DNA of 64,000 nt from Plasmodium brasilianum. Lineage: Eukaryota > Apicomplexa > Aconoidasida > Haemosporida > Plasmodiidae. The stretch lies in assembly GCF_023973825.1 (NCBI RefSeq), contig NC_090118.1:248001-312000 (forward strand), in the 5' to 3' direction. Positions 44,808 through 56,582 of this stretch are shown here, in pieces (positions within the stretch are counted from its first letter, which is position 1; the number at the start of each line of letters is the position of its first letter). Below the pieces are notes generated by a model. The model had not been told where the DNA came from. It saw nothing but the letters and a program-made list of their open reading frames with translations, and searched no databases. Made by a program: the position numbers and the translations under genes.

Positions 44808-47249
44808 TCATGCGTCGGTTTTTATGCCTATTCGATTCTTCCAACTTTTCACCTGAACATGATCCTTAATTGCACCATTTAAATAAATGCACCTCCTTAG
44901 GTTTAAGGAAAAAATCATACAATTTTTATTTTTAAAAATATATTTAAATTTCTTCAAGCATTCATAAAGATCTGTAAAATTATTAAAATTCAAAATTAGA
45001 GTTCTTCCATTATTACTCATGCTCACTTTTCTCATTTTCATTTTCTTATTTTTATTTTGGTAAAAGTCGGCAAAAGATTCAAAGTTGTTATTCTTTTCAT
45101 CTGATGTAGTACCATTATTATTTTTTTTATTTGTTTCCAACGCAATACTGTTCTCTTTTTTAAATTTAAAAAAATTCTTCTTCGAAATATTGTATATATA
45201 ATCATAAATACATGAATTACTACTATCGTTACTGCTGCTACCGCGGTTGCAGCTACTAGTACCGCTGCTATATGTGTGCATACCATTAGCCGCAATATGT
45301 TCACTACTTTCAATTTTAATGTTACTATTTCTTAGGCTAAATTGGCATTTAAATATTTCTCCCTTATCAATATGCTTCTTATGATTGTTACCCTCTCTAA
45401 TATCTTCTTTGTCCTCCTGAATACACATATTCATCAGTCTATCACAGGATCTATTATCATAAGCAACCTTCTTGCAATCTTCGTCAGTAAAATTACTATT
45501 GCTGTTCCTTTCTGCATTAGCCCTGCTCCTATTATCATTACTATGTAATTCGTTTTTTTCGTCGTTAGCAATAATTGATGATCCACTGTTCTTATTACTT
45601 CCATTTCTATTACTATTATTATTACCACTACTATTATTATTACCACTACTATTATTATTACCACTACCATTATTATTACCACTACTATTATTATTACCAC
45701 TACTATTATTATTACCACTACTATTATTATTACCACTACTATTATTATTACCATTACTATTACCATTACTATTACCATTACTATTACCATTACTATTACC
45801 ATTACCATTAACATTAACATTATTGTTGAAATTCTCACTTTTGGAGTTACCTATATGTTCAGCCTCATTCTTCTTTTCTGCACTCAAAACGTCAAATTTA
45901 CATAAAGCAGCGTTCAATAACATGTACAAAATATTATATATATTTTGATGAAACGGTAGATGCGTTATTATCATAATATTTTTGTTAACGCACTTATCAA
46001 CATATATTAATTTCTTATAACAAAATATACCAAAAATTCTTATAAAATCGCTAGTAGCTAATTCTGCTGACTTTTCATCATAGAATTCTATGATTCCATA
46101 TAGCTGAGTGTAAGTGCTTGGTTTTAATGAATTTTTCATATCCTTACGTCCTTTTTTGCTTGCGCTATTATTGGTATTCCTCGTCTTATTCGTCTCACGT
46201 AACTTGTTCTCACCTTTTAACTTCAACTTCTTACCTAACTTGTCCCCTGTAACAACTGCTTTATGTTTCAGATCATCAGAATTAACTTCACTATTTAGTA
46301 TGTTTATATCTACCGTTTTTAGACGATCATTAAAAAATTCTATGCTCTTTATTTTACCACAAAAGGAGAAAGTCTCTTTCAATTCTTCCCTTAACAAGTC
46401 ATAACTTATTATAGGTAGGTTATAAACAATTATAAAATTATTTTCATTCATACTATTTTTTGTCTCTTTTTTTGGAGACATATTCACATCAATTTCGTAT
46501 ATAATTTTATTGTTAATATTGGATTCATTTTGTGCATATTTTTTTACGTGGTAATTTTCTTCGTTTTCCTCAAAATTGTTATCATCATAATCGTCAATGA
46601 TAATATTACTGTTGTTAGCGCTGTCGTTAAAACTGTAGTCGTTACTCCTCATGCTCGTGCTTCTGCATTTGCTGTTATTTATTTTTTCCGAACTTGTAAA
46701 TTCTTCTTCCACTGTACAACTCCCCTCACCATCTTTATTGCTACTTATTATTTGGTCATAATAAAATGTATTGCTAATATCTTCCCCTTTTAATATATCA
46801 AGTGACTGAATAAACAGGCAAGTCAGTACCTCCTTATATTCCCTTGGACATATATCATAAAAATATTCAAAGTATTTTATTTTTCTTTGTAATTTTTTAT
46901 TGGTTAATTTATTATAATTCTTAATTAATTTTTTTACCTTTTTAATATCTGAGTTTGAAAATTTATCATAAATTTCATATAAAAAATTATTGTATGCATA
47001 TATATTTTCAAATCGTATGGAAGACTTATTCTCAATAACAAAATTACATATATCTTCTACTTTATTCAACTTGTTTATTAAGATATTATTTTTTAATCCT
47101 ATTTGTTGAAATTTGTTAAAATACTCCTCTTTATTAAAATTTCCATTTACTTCTAATGAAGTGTCCCCCATTTCAAACTCATTCTTATCAGCGCATTTCC
47201 CACTTGACTTTTTAATATTATTCTTATCTGCATTTAATTTAATCACTCG

Positions 47250-47309
<60 letters not shown>

Positions 47310-48119
47310 TTTTCTTTTTTTTTTTTTTTCTTTTTTTTTTTTATTCACTTCGTTAGTTGTCATGATGTCATTTTTGAAGTCTCCTGTGTTAGAGTAGTTG
47401 TCCTTTTTGTTTTCTTCCCTATCTGCCTTTTTTTTCCCGTCTACTTTTTTAATTTTTTTTTCCGAGCCTTTGCGTTTTTTTCTCCTGTCATATATGGCAC
47501 TGTCGCTTCCACATCCATTGCCACTACTATTTCCACTTCCACTATTTTCGCTCATTTTTACTTCCTCCCCCTTCTTCACATTAGGCTTATTTGTTAATTC
47601 CTCATCTCTGTTCCCACCTATTATTAGCTTTTTCTTTTTCACTTTTTTTCTCTTTTCTTTCTTTAAATTAATAATATTTTCGCTTTCTCTTTCTTTAACG
47701 TCCAACTCCTCTTTCCCTGTTCTCTCGACCCAGTCCTCATTATTACGATCAACCCCTTTACTAGTTTTGTCTTTATAATTTTCATTGTGCTCATTTTCTT
47801 TGCACATATTAAATGATACATAGGTGTTTACGTCTGAACTAAAAAAATGCACATGTTCATTATGTTTACTAACATAATTTTCTCCATGCTCTTTTTTTTC
47901 TATATTCATAATGTTATTATAGTTATTACTTAATGATAAACCTTCAAAATTTTTGCAAAAAAGCGTATAATTTTTCTTACTTATAATAAATTGGTTTTCC
48001 AACTTAAGGTCATTTATATGATAAAATCTTTTTTTAAAACTAAAGCAGTTTGTCCTTAAGGGCGATAAAACTCTCTGCAGATTTTGCAACGTTTGCAGCT
48101 TTATCTTTTTTTGCATCAT
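44808..48119 (-). CDS. RRM-like RNA-binding protein, possible mitochondrial leader (conserved Plasmodium-type protein)
   Basis: Starts at the double ATG at 48119/48116 and gives 1,103 residues; the frame continues upstream only through an A-rich run without an ATG. The N-terminus (MMQKKIKLQTLQNLQRVLSP, then Arg- and Phe-rich) has no acidic residues for about 35 residues and could be a mitochondrial presequence. An RRM-like fold starts near 560: NFIIVYNLPIISYDLLREEL (RNP2-like), FSFCGKIKSIEFFNDR, and YGIIEFYDEKSAELA (RNP1-like), with a charged insert within it. A second candidate is split. NIMIITHLPFHQNIYNILY lies near 711, and RTLILNFNNFTDLYECLKKF near 1038, separated by over 300 residues of Asn/Ser/Gly low complexity. 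Poly-Asn and poly-Lys/Glu fill the first 300 residues. RNA binding is inferred from the fold; target and pathway are unknown. It converges with the HECT gene. Confidence 0.7.
45598..45815 (-). repeat. Asn-Asn-Ser-Gly tandem repeat in the RRM-like gene
   Basis: About eight units of 15 bp (TACTATTATTATTACCAC on the + strand, with slips), then six copies of a 12-bp unit TTACCATTACTA. They encode Ser-Gly-Asn-Asn-Asn and Asn-Gly-Asn-Ser between the halves of the second RRM-like segment. Confidence 0.87.
47249..47308 (-). repeat. (AAT)n poly-Asn tract
   Basis: About 20 ATT triplets on the + strand encode an uninterrupted Asn run of about 19 residues, next to a poly-Lys block in the RRM-like protein. 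Confidence 0.92.
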
Positions 48120-48871
48120 TTGCCTGTTCTTAGAATGTACTTTTTTCAAAAAAAAAAAAAAAAAAAAGAAAAAAGAAAGAAAGAGCTTTATTTCTCAGCC
48201 CAAGGTTGTTACATCTATATGTATTTTCCCTTATTTTATTTATCTTTTTATTTTTCTTTCCTTTTTTACCTTGCTTTTTTTACGCTCCTTTTTATACCCG
48301 TTTTCGCCTCTTTTTTTTACCCCCTTTTTTCTTATTTTGACTGGTGTCATTTCAAAAATATAATTTAATCAGCAAAAAGAAAGGGAAAACGTTGGTACGT
48401 AATTTATGTTCATTCATTTAAAGAGTACTAGGAATTTATTTCACTCCGAGTAAAATTAACCATTCTTCATGTATAGCAAACCTTTGCTCATTTTGCTTCT
48501 ACATTTCTGTTGTTATTTTATTTGATTATATAATTTTATTGTATCACTTTTTTACTACGTCACTTTTACATTAGTATATTTTATTTTTGCTTTTCTTACG
48601 ATAAAATTTCACACACTGGTGATTATGAAGCTGTTTGGCTTTTTTTTTTTTTTTTTTTTCCTTCGTATATTGAGAACATACATACTTAAATATAAATATA
48701 TATATGAATATATCAGCATTCATATTATAACATTGCAATAACGTGCAACAATTTTCCTTTACCCCTTTTTTTGCGTAACACTAGTATATTATCCTTGCAA
48801 AACCTCAAAACAGTTTTTGCAAAAATTTGCTTAAGTAGTAAGCGGTGCATATAATAAATACCCGTAAATAA

Positions 48872-48920
<49 letters not shown>

Positions 48921-49805
48921 CAAGTCTGTTAACCTTCGCTGATAAGATATAACATAAAATGCTGCCTAATCAATCATTTATCTTGTTGCAAAAAGAAAGT
49001 ACGAAGTATATATTATATCATCACAACATTTTATTTTTTTTTTCTCAAAATTCGTGGAGATATATTCCAACATTTTGTCCATAATAAATGGTTTATTTTT
49101 CATTCCATTTTTACATAAATAAAATTATTTTTTAGTATTACACTATTACATATCAATACATATTATTATTTTATTTCTTTTAAGTACCCCCTGTGTGGGG
49201 AATTAAAAAAAGTTCCAAATCATCGAACTTACCATTGTTATATATATATTTATATATATTTACATGTGCATACATACGTGCTTACATATAAGGACATCGT
49301 AGAATGATAATGTGATAAAAATTAATTGCCCAGTAACACGTAATCAAATATGAGGTAATAAAAAAATAATATACTAAAACAAGTAAAAACAAGGAAAAAA
49401 AAAAAAAAAAAAAAAAAAATGGAAGATTTCGAAATTCAACGTACAATTACTGCTTGAGATGCTACTGTTACTTGAAATAACAAAAGTAAAAACTCTGTGA
49501 AATGTTAAAAAGCGGAGAAGTATTGATGAACTTTTTTTATGGCTAATAGCTGTATGTATATATATATGCACGTACATGTAAATATATACATTGGTGCTCA
49601 TCAGCACATATTTGCGTACGTAACACTTATGTGTTTATATATTATTTACGTATAACATAAGTACTGTGTGAAAAAGGAGGTGCTTAAATTTATCTGCAAA
49701 AAATGTTTGCGCAATTGTGCCTGTACATATGTGAACAAATAGCTTTTGTGACCTTGGGTTTTTGCACACATGAACATGTGTCCATATGAACATGTGCTGG
49801 ACGAA
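48120..49805. other. Spacer upstream of the RRM-like gene
   Basis: 1.7 kb with (TA)n at 48879-48904 and several homopolymers. It should hold the RRM-like gene's promoter and the 3' UTR of the gene to its right. No gene seen. Confidence 0.65.
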
Positions 49806-50009
49806 TTAAAAACCTGAACTATATTTTCCATAACCTTCGAGCTTCAACTTGGTCAATTTCTTATCACCTAATCTTGCCTCAAAATGTAGACCTGCATTTT
49901 TTGCGAAATTTATAGCCTTGAGCAATTCGTCTTCATTTGTTGCTGTTCTTAAGAGGCCTCTAATTTTTTCCTCCTTTACGTATTTATTTACTTTTTTTTT
50001 ATAACTTAA

Positions 50010-50048
<39 letters not shown>

Positions 50049-51489
50049 CTTCTTCTGATGGCATATTTTTATTTTGTGCGTTGAAACCTTCCGTTATGTT
50101 GGGCATATACTGAGGTAGGTAATTCAGCATACCACCGTTATAATTGTAAGCATAAGATATATTGCGAAAATTGTTACTGTGTATGTTATTTTCTAAATTA
50201 TTACTTCCCGTAATAATACTTCCTTTTTTTCTAAAATTCTTACATTGATTTCCATAGTTTTTATATCTACAAGTGTTGTAGTTGTTGTTATCGATATTAT
50301 TACTACCTGCACTGTTGTTCATATTTCCTTTTAACATTTGTAACACTTTTCTCTTTTTCACAGAATTTAATCGGTTATAACTTGCATTTAACGTTGAGTA
50401 CATATAAAAGTCGGTTACTAAGACATTATCTGTGTCATTATAAAAATTGCTATTCATTTGTTTTTTATTTTGATGATTCATATAATAATTATTTCTTATA
50501 TTGTTGTTACTATATACCAATCCTGCATTTTCGTAAAGATTTTTCTGGCTAAATTTTTTCATGTAATTAGTTGAACTTAGTAATAAACTTCTTCTAGCAT
50601 AACTTTTTTTCATTATATTTTTTACGTTCCTTCTATATGTGTCATTATTCTTTTGAGGCACAACAAAAGACTTGGTGGAAAAACTCATTTCTCTTCCATT
50701 ATTCTTAAAACTTTCTTCTTCATTTCTGTACTTATGCTTTTTTTTTTTTGTTCTTTTCTTCCATTTTAGTTGCTCTATATCTATTTTGCCAATTATCTTG
50801 TTAAGCTTCTTAATTAATTCAATACTAACAGTTGCCTTTTTGTTTCTGCCTTTTCCATCCACGGGGTTGCTGCTTTTTTCTTCCACGTTGTTACTTCCAT
50901 TCCCCTCCACGTTGTTACTTCCATTCCCCTCCACGTTGTTACTTCCATTCCCTTCCACGTTGTTACTTCCATTCCCTTCCACGTTGTTACTTCCATTCCC
51001 TTCCACGTTGTTACTTCCATTCCCTTCCACGCTGTTACTTCCTTTTCCGTCTATGCTATTTCTCCCTTTTACCTCTAATTTACTATTTACACCTTCTTCC
51101 GTATTATTATTACCACTTTGTTTTTCTATGTTGTTACTATCACATCCTTCTATGTGGTCATTATTGCCCACTTCCAAACCATTGGTAGATTCAATTTCAG
51201 GGAATTGCTTCAATATTTTTACTAGCTTCAATAATTGTGTTCGTACAATCCTGTACTTTTTTCGGAAACTTTTTCTTAATTCTTTTATTTTCATATCTAA
51301 TGACTTGTTCATTATTTTGCTATCATATTGAGAAAATGCCGAACCGTGAGAACCTGACTTGGTCAGAATATTTTTGTGACTTACTTTTTCGAACATTTTT
51401 CTCTTTCCAATTTTGTTTTTTGCAAAATTTTCTTCTTCCTTTTTTTCGATATGTAATGATAAGTCTTCGTTTGCAAATATGTTCCACAT
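49806..51489 (-). CDS. Unrecognised protein with 8-residue repeats; frame broken in a 34-nt homopolymer
   Basis: I do not recognise this gene. From ATG 51489 the frame runs 492 codons (MWNIFANEDLSLHIEKKEEE...) and ends in poly-Lys at a TAA at 50013-50011. The sequence after that reads well in another frame as 61 codons from 49991 to the stop at 49808-49806: VNKYVKEEKIRGLLRTATNE, then DELLKAINFAKNAGLHFEAR and KLTKLKLEGYGKYSSGF. Its composition is that of a helical protein tail rather than intergenic DNA. The two frames meet in 34 consecutive T (50015-50048); removing one base, or adding two, would join them. A homopolymer length error, a true frameshift, or a short intron could explain this. 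The middle has about eight copies of Gly-Asn-Gly-Ser-Asn-Asn-Val-Glu, a basic KKRTKKKKH stretch, and Asn/Tyr-rich sequence. No membrane segment or signal peptide is seen. Confidence 0.68.
50879..51043 (-). repeat. 24-bp repeat coding Gly-Asn-Gly-Ser-Asn-Asn-Val-Glu
   Basis: Six to seven near-identical 24-bp copies (CACGTTGTTACTTCCATTCCC on the + strand plus a TTC/CTC triplet). The copies group by CCCCTC versus CCCTTC variants, which suggests recent unequal exchange. Confidence 0.9.
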
Positions 51490-52777
51490 GTTCTTCTGAT
51501 AAAAGGGAAGCTACGGGGGTGGGAGGGGGTTGACAGTTAACCAAGTTAGCAATTATAAAATTTATAAAAATACGATAAAAATATGTAGCGAAGTAACCAA
51601 GAGAACGGTATGTATAAAATGGTGAAAAAAAGAAAAAGAAAAGTTAAGTAATAAAAGCTACTTCCATCTGATTAACCGCGTGGGTAGGTAGTAATTACTA
51701 ATTTATAAATGTTATAAAAAAAAAAAAACAAAAAACAAATAGCGAATAGTTGGTAGCGAATAGCTGATAACTGCAACAGTGAGCAGTCAAACTTGGACTA
51801 CATATGCTAGGGCCGAATCACAGTGATATAAATTAGAAACAAAAAATTAATTTTATTCAAGTAAAAAGAACAAAAAGTGGAAAGATATTTTTGTTCCATT
51901 TAATTAAATAAACGTGCAAAAAATTAACTTATGAAACAAAAAATGCAATAGAATTGTTCTATTAACAAGTAATTCTCGCAGAGTGTATTGTGTAACTATA
52001 TAACTATATCTGCAGGTAAATAGTAGGTTAAATCTTATTTATTCAAAGTGAAAAATTGCAATATAGCATAATTGTACTAACGATAATGTATATATATATA
52101 TATATATATGTGTATATGTACATATGTGCACTGCTTAAAAGAATGCATATTAGTAAGAAATATTTTTAGATTATTTTGCGTCCTACTCACAGCTGTTCTA
52201 TTGCTATAGAAGGGATTAGAATATATGAAGTCTCACTTTTTTTTATTTTTATTTTTTTTTCTTTTATGTATATTTTTATTTTACATTATATTATATAACA
52301 TGATCTTCTTTTTAATGAAAAAAAATTAGATGAGCAAAAAAAAAAAAAAAAATATTAATTACTTTCAAAATTCATGGTATTTTTTTCCAGCAGTTTGCAA
52401 GTTTATCATAAATGTATTATATGTCTATATACTTATAAGTGTTACACATTACATGTATCTCGTTTTAATTTATTTATATTAAGTTTCTCACTTATAGGAA
52501 TATATACATTTTTATGTATACATACATACATACACATATATATATATGAAAGAAAAAATAACTAGCATTTATTCACATCTACGTGTGTGAGAATATGTAC
52601 ACATATAGATATATATGCGCATGTTCTTTTTGGATCGATGACTTTAAAATTTAAAAACTTAGCGTGTTTGTAATTTATTCCCCCTCCATTTTTGTAACCT
52701 TACTTTGTTGCATACATATATCTATGTATATATTATTGCAGTTGTGATTGTATATATATATATATATATACATATAA

Positions 52778-52808
<31 letters not shown>

Positions 52809-53616
52809 TTGGAACCATGTGCAGTTAATGTACATACCCCTTGTCCAATTTGACACGTCATGTATATTTTTAAAATAAAAAATTGTGTAAAGTGATGTGG
52901 AACGCACTGTTTTTAAATGATGAACTAGCATATTTTCTTTATTTTATTTTATTTTATTTATATTTCCATAATAATATTTTTTTCCTTATTAAATGTTTCA
53001 TATTTAACCAATTAAGCAGCTTTCAGTCACCCCTTTTTGTTCATAAAACAACAGCAATTCAAATATGTTATGAAAAAAAATATTCCGCTTTAACGCTTTT
53101 TCAACGTCGCATTGTCTTGTCCGTTAGTATGAGTGAATCATCTACCCTTCTGGAGTAAAAAAAAAAAAAAAAAAAAAAATACTCAAATACATACACATAT
53201 GCATATACACACCCACATCAATATACGTATCCATATGCTCAGCATTTTTGACACAAAAAGTTCAAATGGGATATTTAAGAATTCAATTTTTTTTTTTGAA
53301 AAATATTGGAATTCTAGGAAAGATTAAAATAATAAATTAAGTATATCCCCCTTTAACAAATACGTATAAAAGGAAAAATAAAGAAAAAATGAATTTTTAG
53401 TCTAATATACAATGACAAACAATTACTTTTTTTTTTTTTTTATTTTATTTTTACACCAAAATGAGGTTTTAATATTATGCTAAATTTTGTTTGTACATAA
53501 CGGATGGTACACATAACAATAAAAATATAACTTTTTTCCAATCGAGCGTAGAAGTTATTTGAGTTTATTCATCTATTATGTTGTTTTACGGAAAACTTCC
53601 ATACTGCTATGTTTGC

Positions 53617-53650
<34 letters not shown>

Positions 53651-53797
53651 GTGACGGAAAAAATGTCTTCCTTTTTTCACGTATTACGCAATTCATTCAA
53701 ACAAAAAAATTAAGAACAGCATACACAATTGTAAATAGGCTTATGTAATAATACGCCGAAGCAGGTATAGACTTACACAAATGTATATTCACACGCT

Positions 53798-53828
<31 letters not shown>

Positions 53829-54177
53829 TTCTATACGCATTCATGAACATAGACAAACAAAACAACAGACAAAATTATGGTGTTAGCGCAGACATATTCG
53901 CTTGGTAAAACATTTAAAAGCCACAGAATGCGCTATTTTTCTCATAAATATAATTATGCGTATATATATATATATATATATACTTATACATATGTACTCA
54001 TATATGTTTGGGCTTATTTTGGACCTGATAATGAATGTACGTTTAATTTTCTTCTTAACATTTGGGACGCTTCTCCTCATTAATTACGATGTTATGATAT
54101 CCTCTGTACTAATGCAGTATATAAATTATTTTCAGAATTTATATACATAAATTAGGGTCTTGCTTTTTTTCTTTTTT
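51490..54177. other. 2.7-kb spacer with no supported gene
   Basis: Contains the promoter side of the repeat-protein gene and the 3' side of the PH-like gene, with (TA)n at 52088-52109, 52750-52770, 53627-53650 and 53800-53825. A hydrophobic frame at 53902-54150 is discussed as a finding; the rest shows nothing. Confidence 0.6.
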
Positions 54178-55436
54178 TCATTCATCATTTATTAGGTTGT
54201 CATCTTGTTCTTTTTGCACTTCCGTCAATTTGTCTTCTGTCTCTTCATCTTCCGCCACTTCATCTCTACCCTCTTTTTCTTCCTCTTTTTCTTCCTCTTT
54301 TTTTTTGCTCCTCTTCTCTTCTTCCATTTTTTTCTTAATATTGTTCAAATTAATCACGTTGTTATTTCCTTCTCCCTTTTGTTCCTTGCCATTAACCAAG
54401 ACATGTGTTGACCCCTCATCCTCGGATTTTATATCAACAGTTACCATATCTTCATCTATTTTTTTCATTTTCATTAATTTATTATTAATATCGTTTATGT
54501 TGACTAACACTCCTTTTATTCCAAAATTTGAGCAAAGGGATCCTTCGGTTAAAGCGTTGATCCAAGATGCACTCTTCAAGCTATTATCAGCACAAAAAAT
54601 TTGATTGCTATTTTTATATTCGAATAAAAAACACTGTTGAACATTTCCAATTAGTTTTATAGGTAACTCTAAAACACTCCATATATAAGTAATTTTTTTT
54701 TTTTTTTGTAAAATATAGTAAATCCATTATTATTTATTTTTCCCTCAACATTATCAATTGAATGTTTCAGACCGTTGGATGATGACACAAATTTTAATTT
54801 TCCTGTTTTAGAAATATTACAATTATTAACTTGTTCATAATTTTGATTCGTACTAATTTTTAAATACTTTTTTAATTCTTCTGCTCTGTTTTCTAAATAA
54901 TTGGATTTCTTATTTAAATAATTTATTTGTTCTAGGTTATGTTGTAAAATTTTACTAGTTTTTTCATCATTGTCATTGTAATCACCACTGTTATCATTTT
55001 TCCTTTTTTGTAAATTTTTTAATGCGCGTTCATAAGATTCTTTTATTTTTTTTGATAATTTTCTTTTATTTCTTGCTTGTTGTAGTAACGATTTTACTTC
55101 TTCTCCTAATGATTCATTATAATCGTGCTTTGTTATATCATTATTATTACTATTATAACCATTATTGTTGTTATCATTATCCATATCCCCATCATGTACA
55201 TAATTTTTGTAACTATTAAATTTACTTTTAATGTCTTTTAATTTTCTAGCTATGAAATTACCGACAGTATTTTTTAAATTCCTTTTTATTTCATGGGGGG
55301 TTACCTTATCAAATGAGTATAACTGATGAGTTGCATAAGATACTGGTAAAAAGGATTGACAATTTATTATATTCTTTAGAAAAAAAAAGAGGGATAACAG
55401 GAATATGCGCGATAAGATCATTTGGTGGAGCTTCAT
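54178..55436 (-). CDS. Secreted PH-like domain protein; frame broken in a 15-nt homopolymer
   Basis: Starts at ATG 55436 with a hydrophobic signal sequence (LSRIFLLSLFFFLKNIINC). A basic and coiled-coil region follows, with Asn/Asp low complexity in the middle. Residues from about 235 open a PH-like domain (GFTIFYKKKKK), but this frame stops at 54671-54669. After the 15-T run (54693-54707 on the + strand) the fold resumes in a second frame: TYIWSVLELPIKLIGNVQQC, then FLFEYKNSNQIFCADNSLK and the C-terminal helix SASWINALTEGSLCSNF. That frame runs to a stop at 54178 through a Lys/Glu-rich acidic tail. The first Met sometimes taken for the second half is actually an internal Leu codon (TTG). Adding one base to the run, or removing two, would join the halves into about 419 residues. 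The gene is divergent from a second secreted PH-like gene at 56583. Lipid or protein binding is possible; function unknown. Confidence 0.74.
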
Positions 55437-55624
55437 TATGGACTTTATGTCTTATATATGAAGAAAGGAATGAGTGTCAAATAACGACAAAGAATGACCT
55501 TACGAAAAATTGTAGACGTGTGCTCCTCAGATAGAGAATAGTAGCGAATCTGTTTTTAAGAAATGGTTATGCGTGATATATTGTGCATATACTGTATGTG
55601 TTTACATATGTAATATATATATAT

Positions 55625-55683
<59 letters not shown>

Positions 55684-56433
55684 TTCTGGTTTGTGTATAA
55701 TAACGCCGTTTACAAATACTTATGTAGGTAAAACAATTTACGAAAATAAATAAGTACCCACACGAACAAAAACAAATTTAACTTAAATAAATATTTCTTT
55801 CACTAGGAAGATATATGTTTATTCTTAAGAATAAAGAGGTAGTATGTATCTGCCATATTAATCATCTGTAGATGCTATTTTTTTTTTCCCGCTGTTCCTT
55901 TCAACGAATGTTCCTTTTTCCAAATTTTGCAACACATACTTATGTGAATATATATATATATATATATATACATATACATGTCCATATATGTTTATTTGTG
56001 CCTTTTCGTATCTTTTTTTTTTTTTTTTTTTTTTTTTTCCCTCCTATGTAAATACACATTTTCGCTATTGAAGGTATTATCCTTTCTGTTTATCATTTTT
56101 TTTTTTTTTTCTTTCATTTTATTAATATCTTCCTCTTATTTTTGAATTACATTGAAATGGGAAATTGTGTGTAAACATGAAGTTATTAGCTATGTCTACA
56201 TGCGTATATGTTTATATATATACATATTTGGTATATATTAGCACATATGTATTACTGTACATTACACCAAATACATGCAATAACAAACGAATAACACACC
56301 GTGCTTTTTTTGAATTACGTAATATCTGCAAAAATTTGTAAATTACTATGTCCAATTTTTTTTTTTTTTTTTTTTTAATTAAATAATTTTGCACGATTTG
56401 TTCTGCATTTTATCTTGTCTTATTCCATTTTAC

Positions 56434-56476
<43 letters not shown>

Positions 56477-56582
56477 ATTTTCCTCGCTTGCTTTTCATTT
56501 CGCTTTTTCTTGTCTTTTTCGTTATTTCCCCCTTTCCCGTTTTTCCATTCTTTCTTTAGCTTCTCCCACCGGGTGTTAAACA
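55437..56582. promoter_or_regulatory. Shared 5' region of the two divergent PH-like genes
   Basis: 1.15 kb between divergent start codons, so both promoters must lie here. It contains (TA)n at 55613-55681 and 55951-55971 and poly-T runs (56010-56038, 56358-56376, 56436-56472). No specific binding motif was assigned. A bidirectional promoter is possible. Confidence 0.5.
55613..55681. repeat. (TA)n tract between the divergent PH-like genes
   Basis: About 70 bp of TA dinucleotides with one AATA interruption, in the shared 5' region of two divergent genes. Confidence 0.93.

Noticed and set aside
50672..51331. 219-codon + strand frame opposite the 8-residue repeat protein
   Set aside because: Leu/Pro/Phe-rich shadow of the 24-bp repeat; the minus frame has better composition and an ATG with signals.
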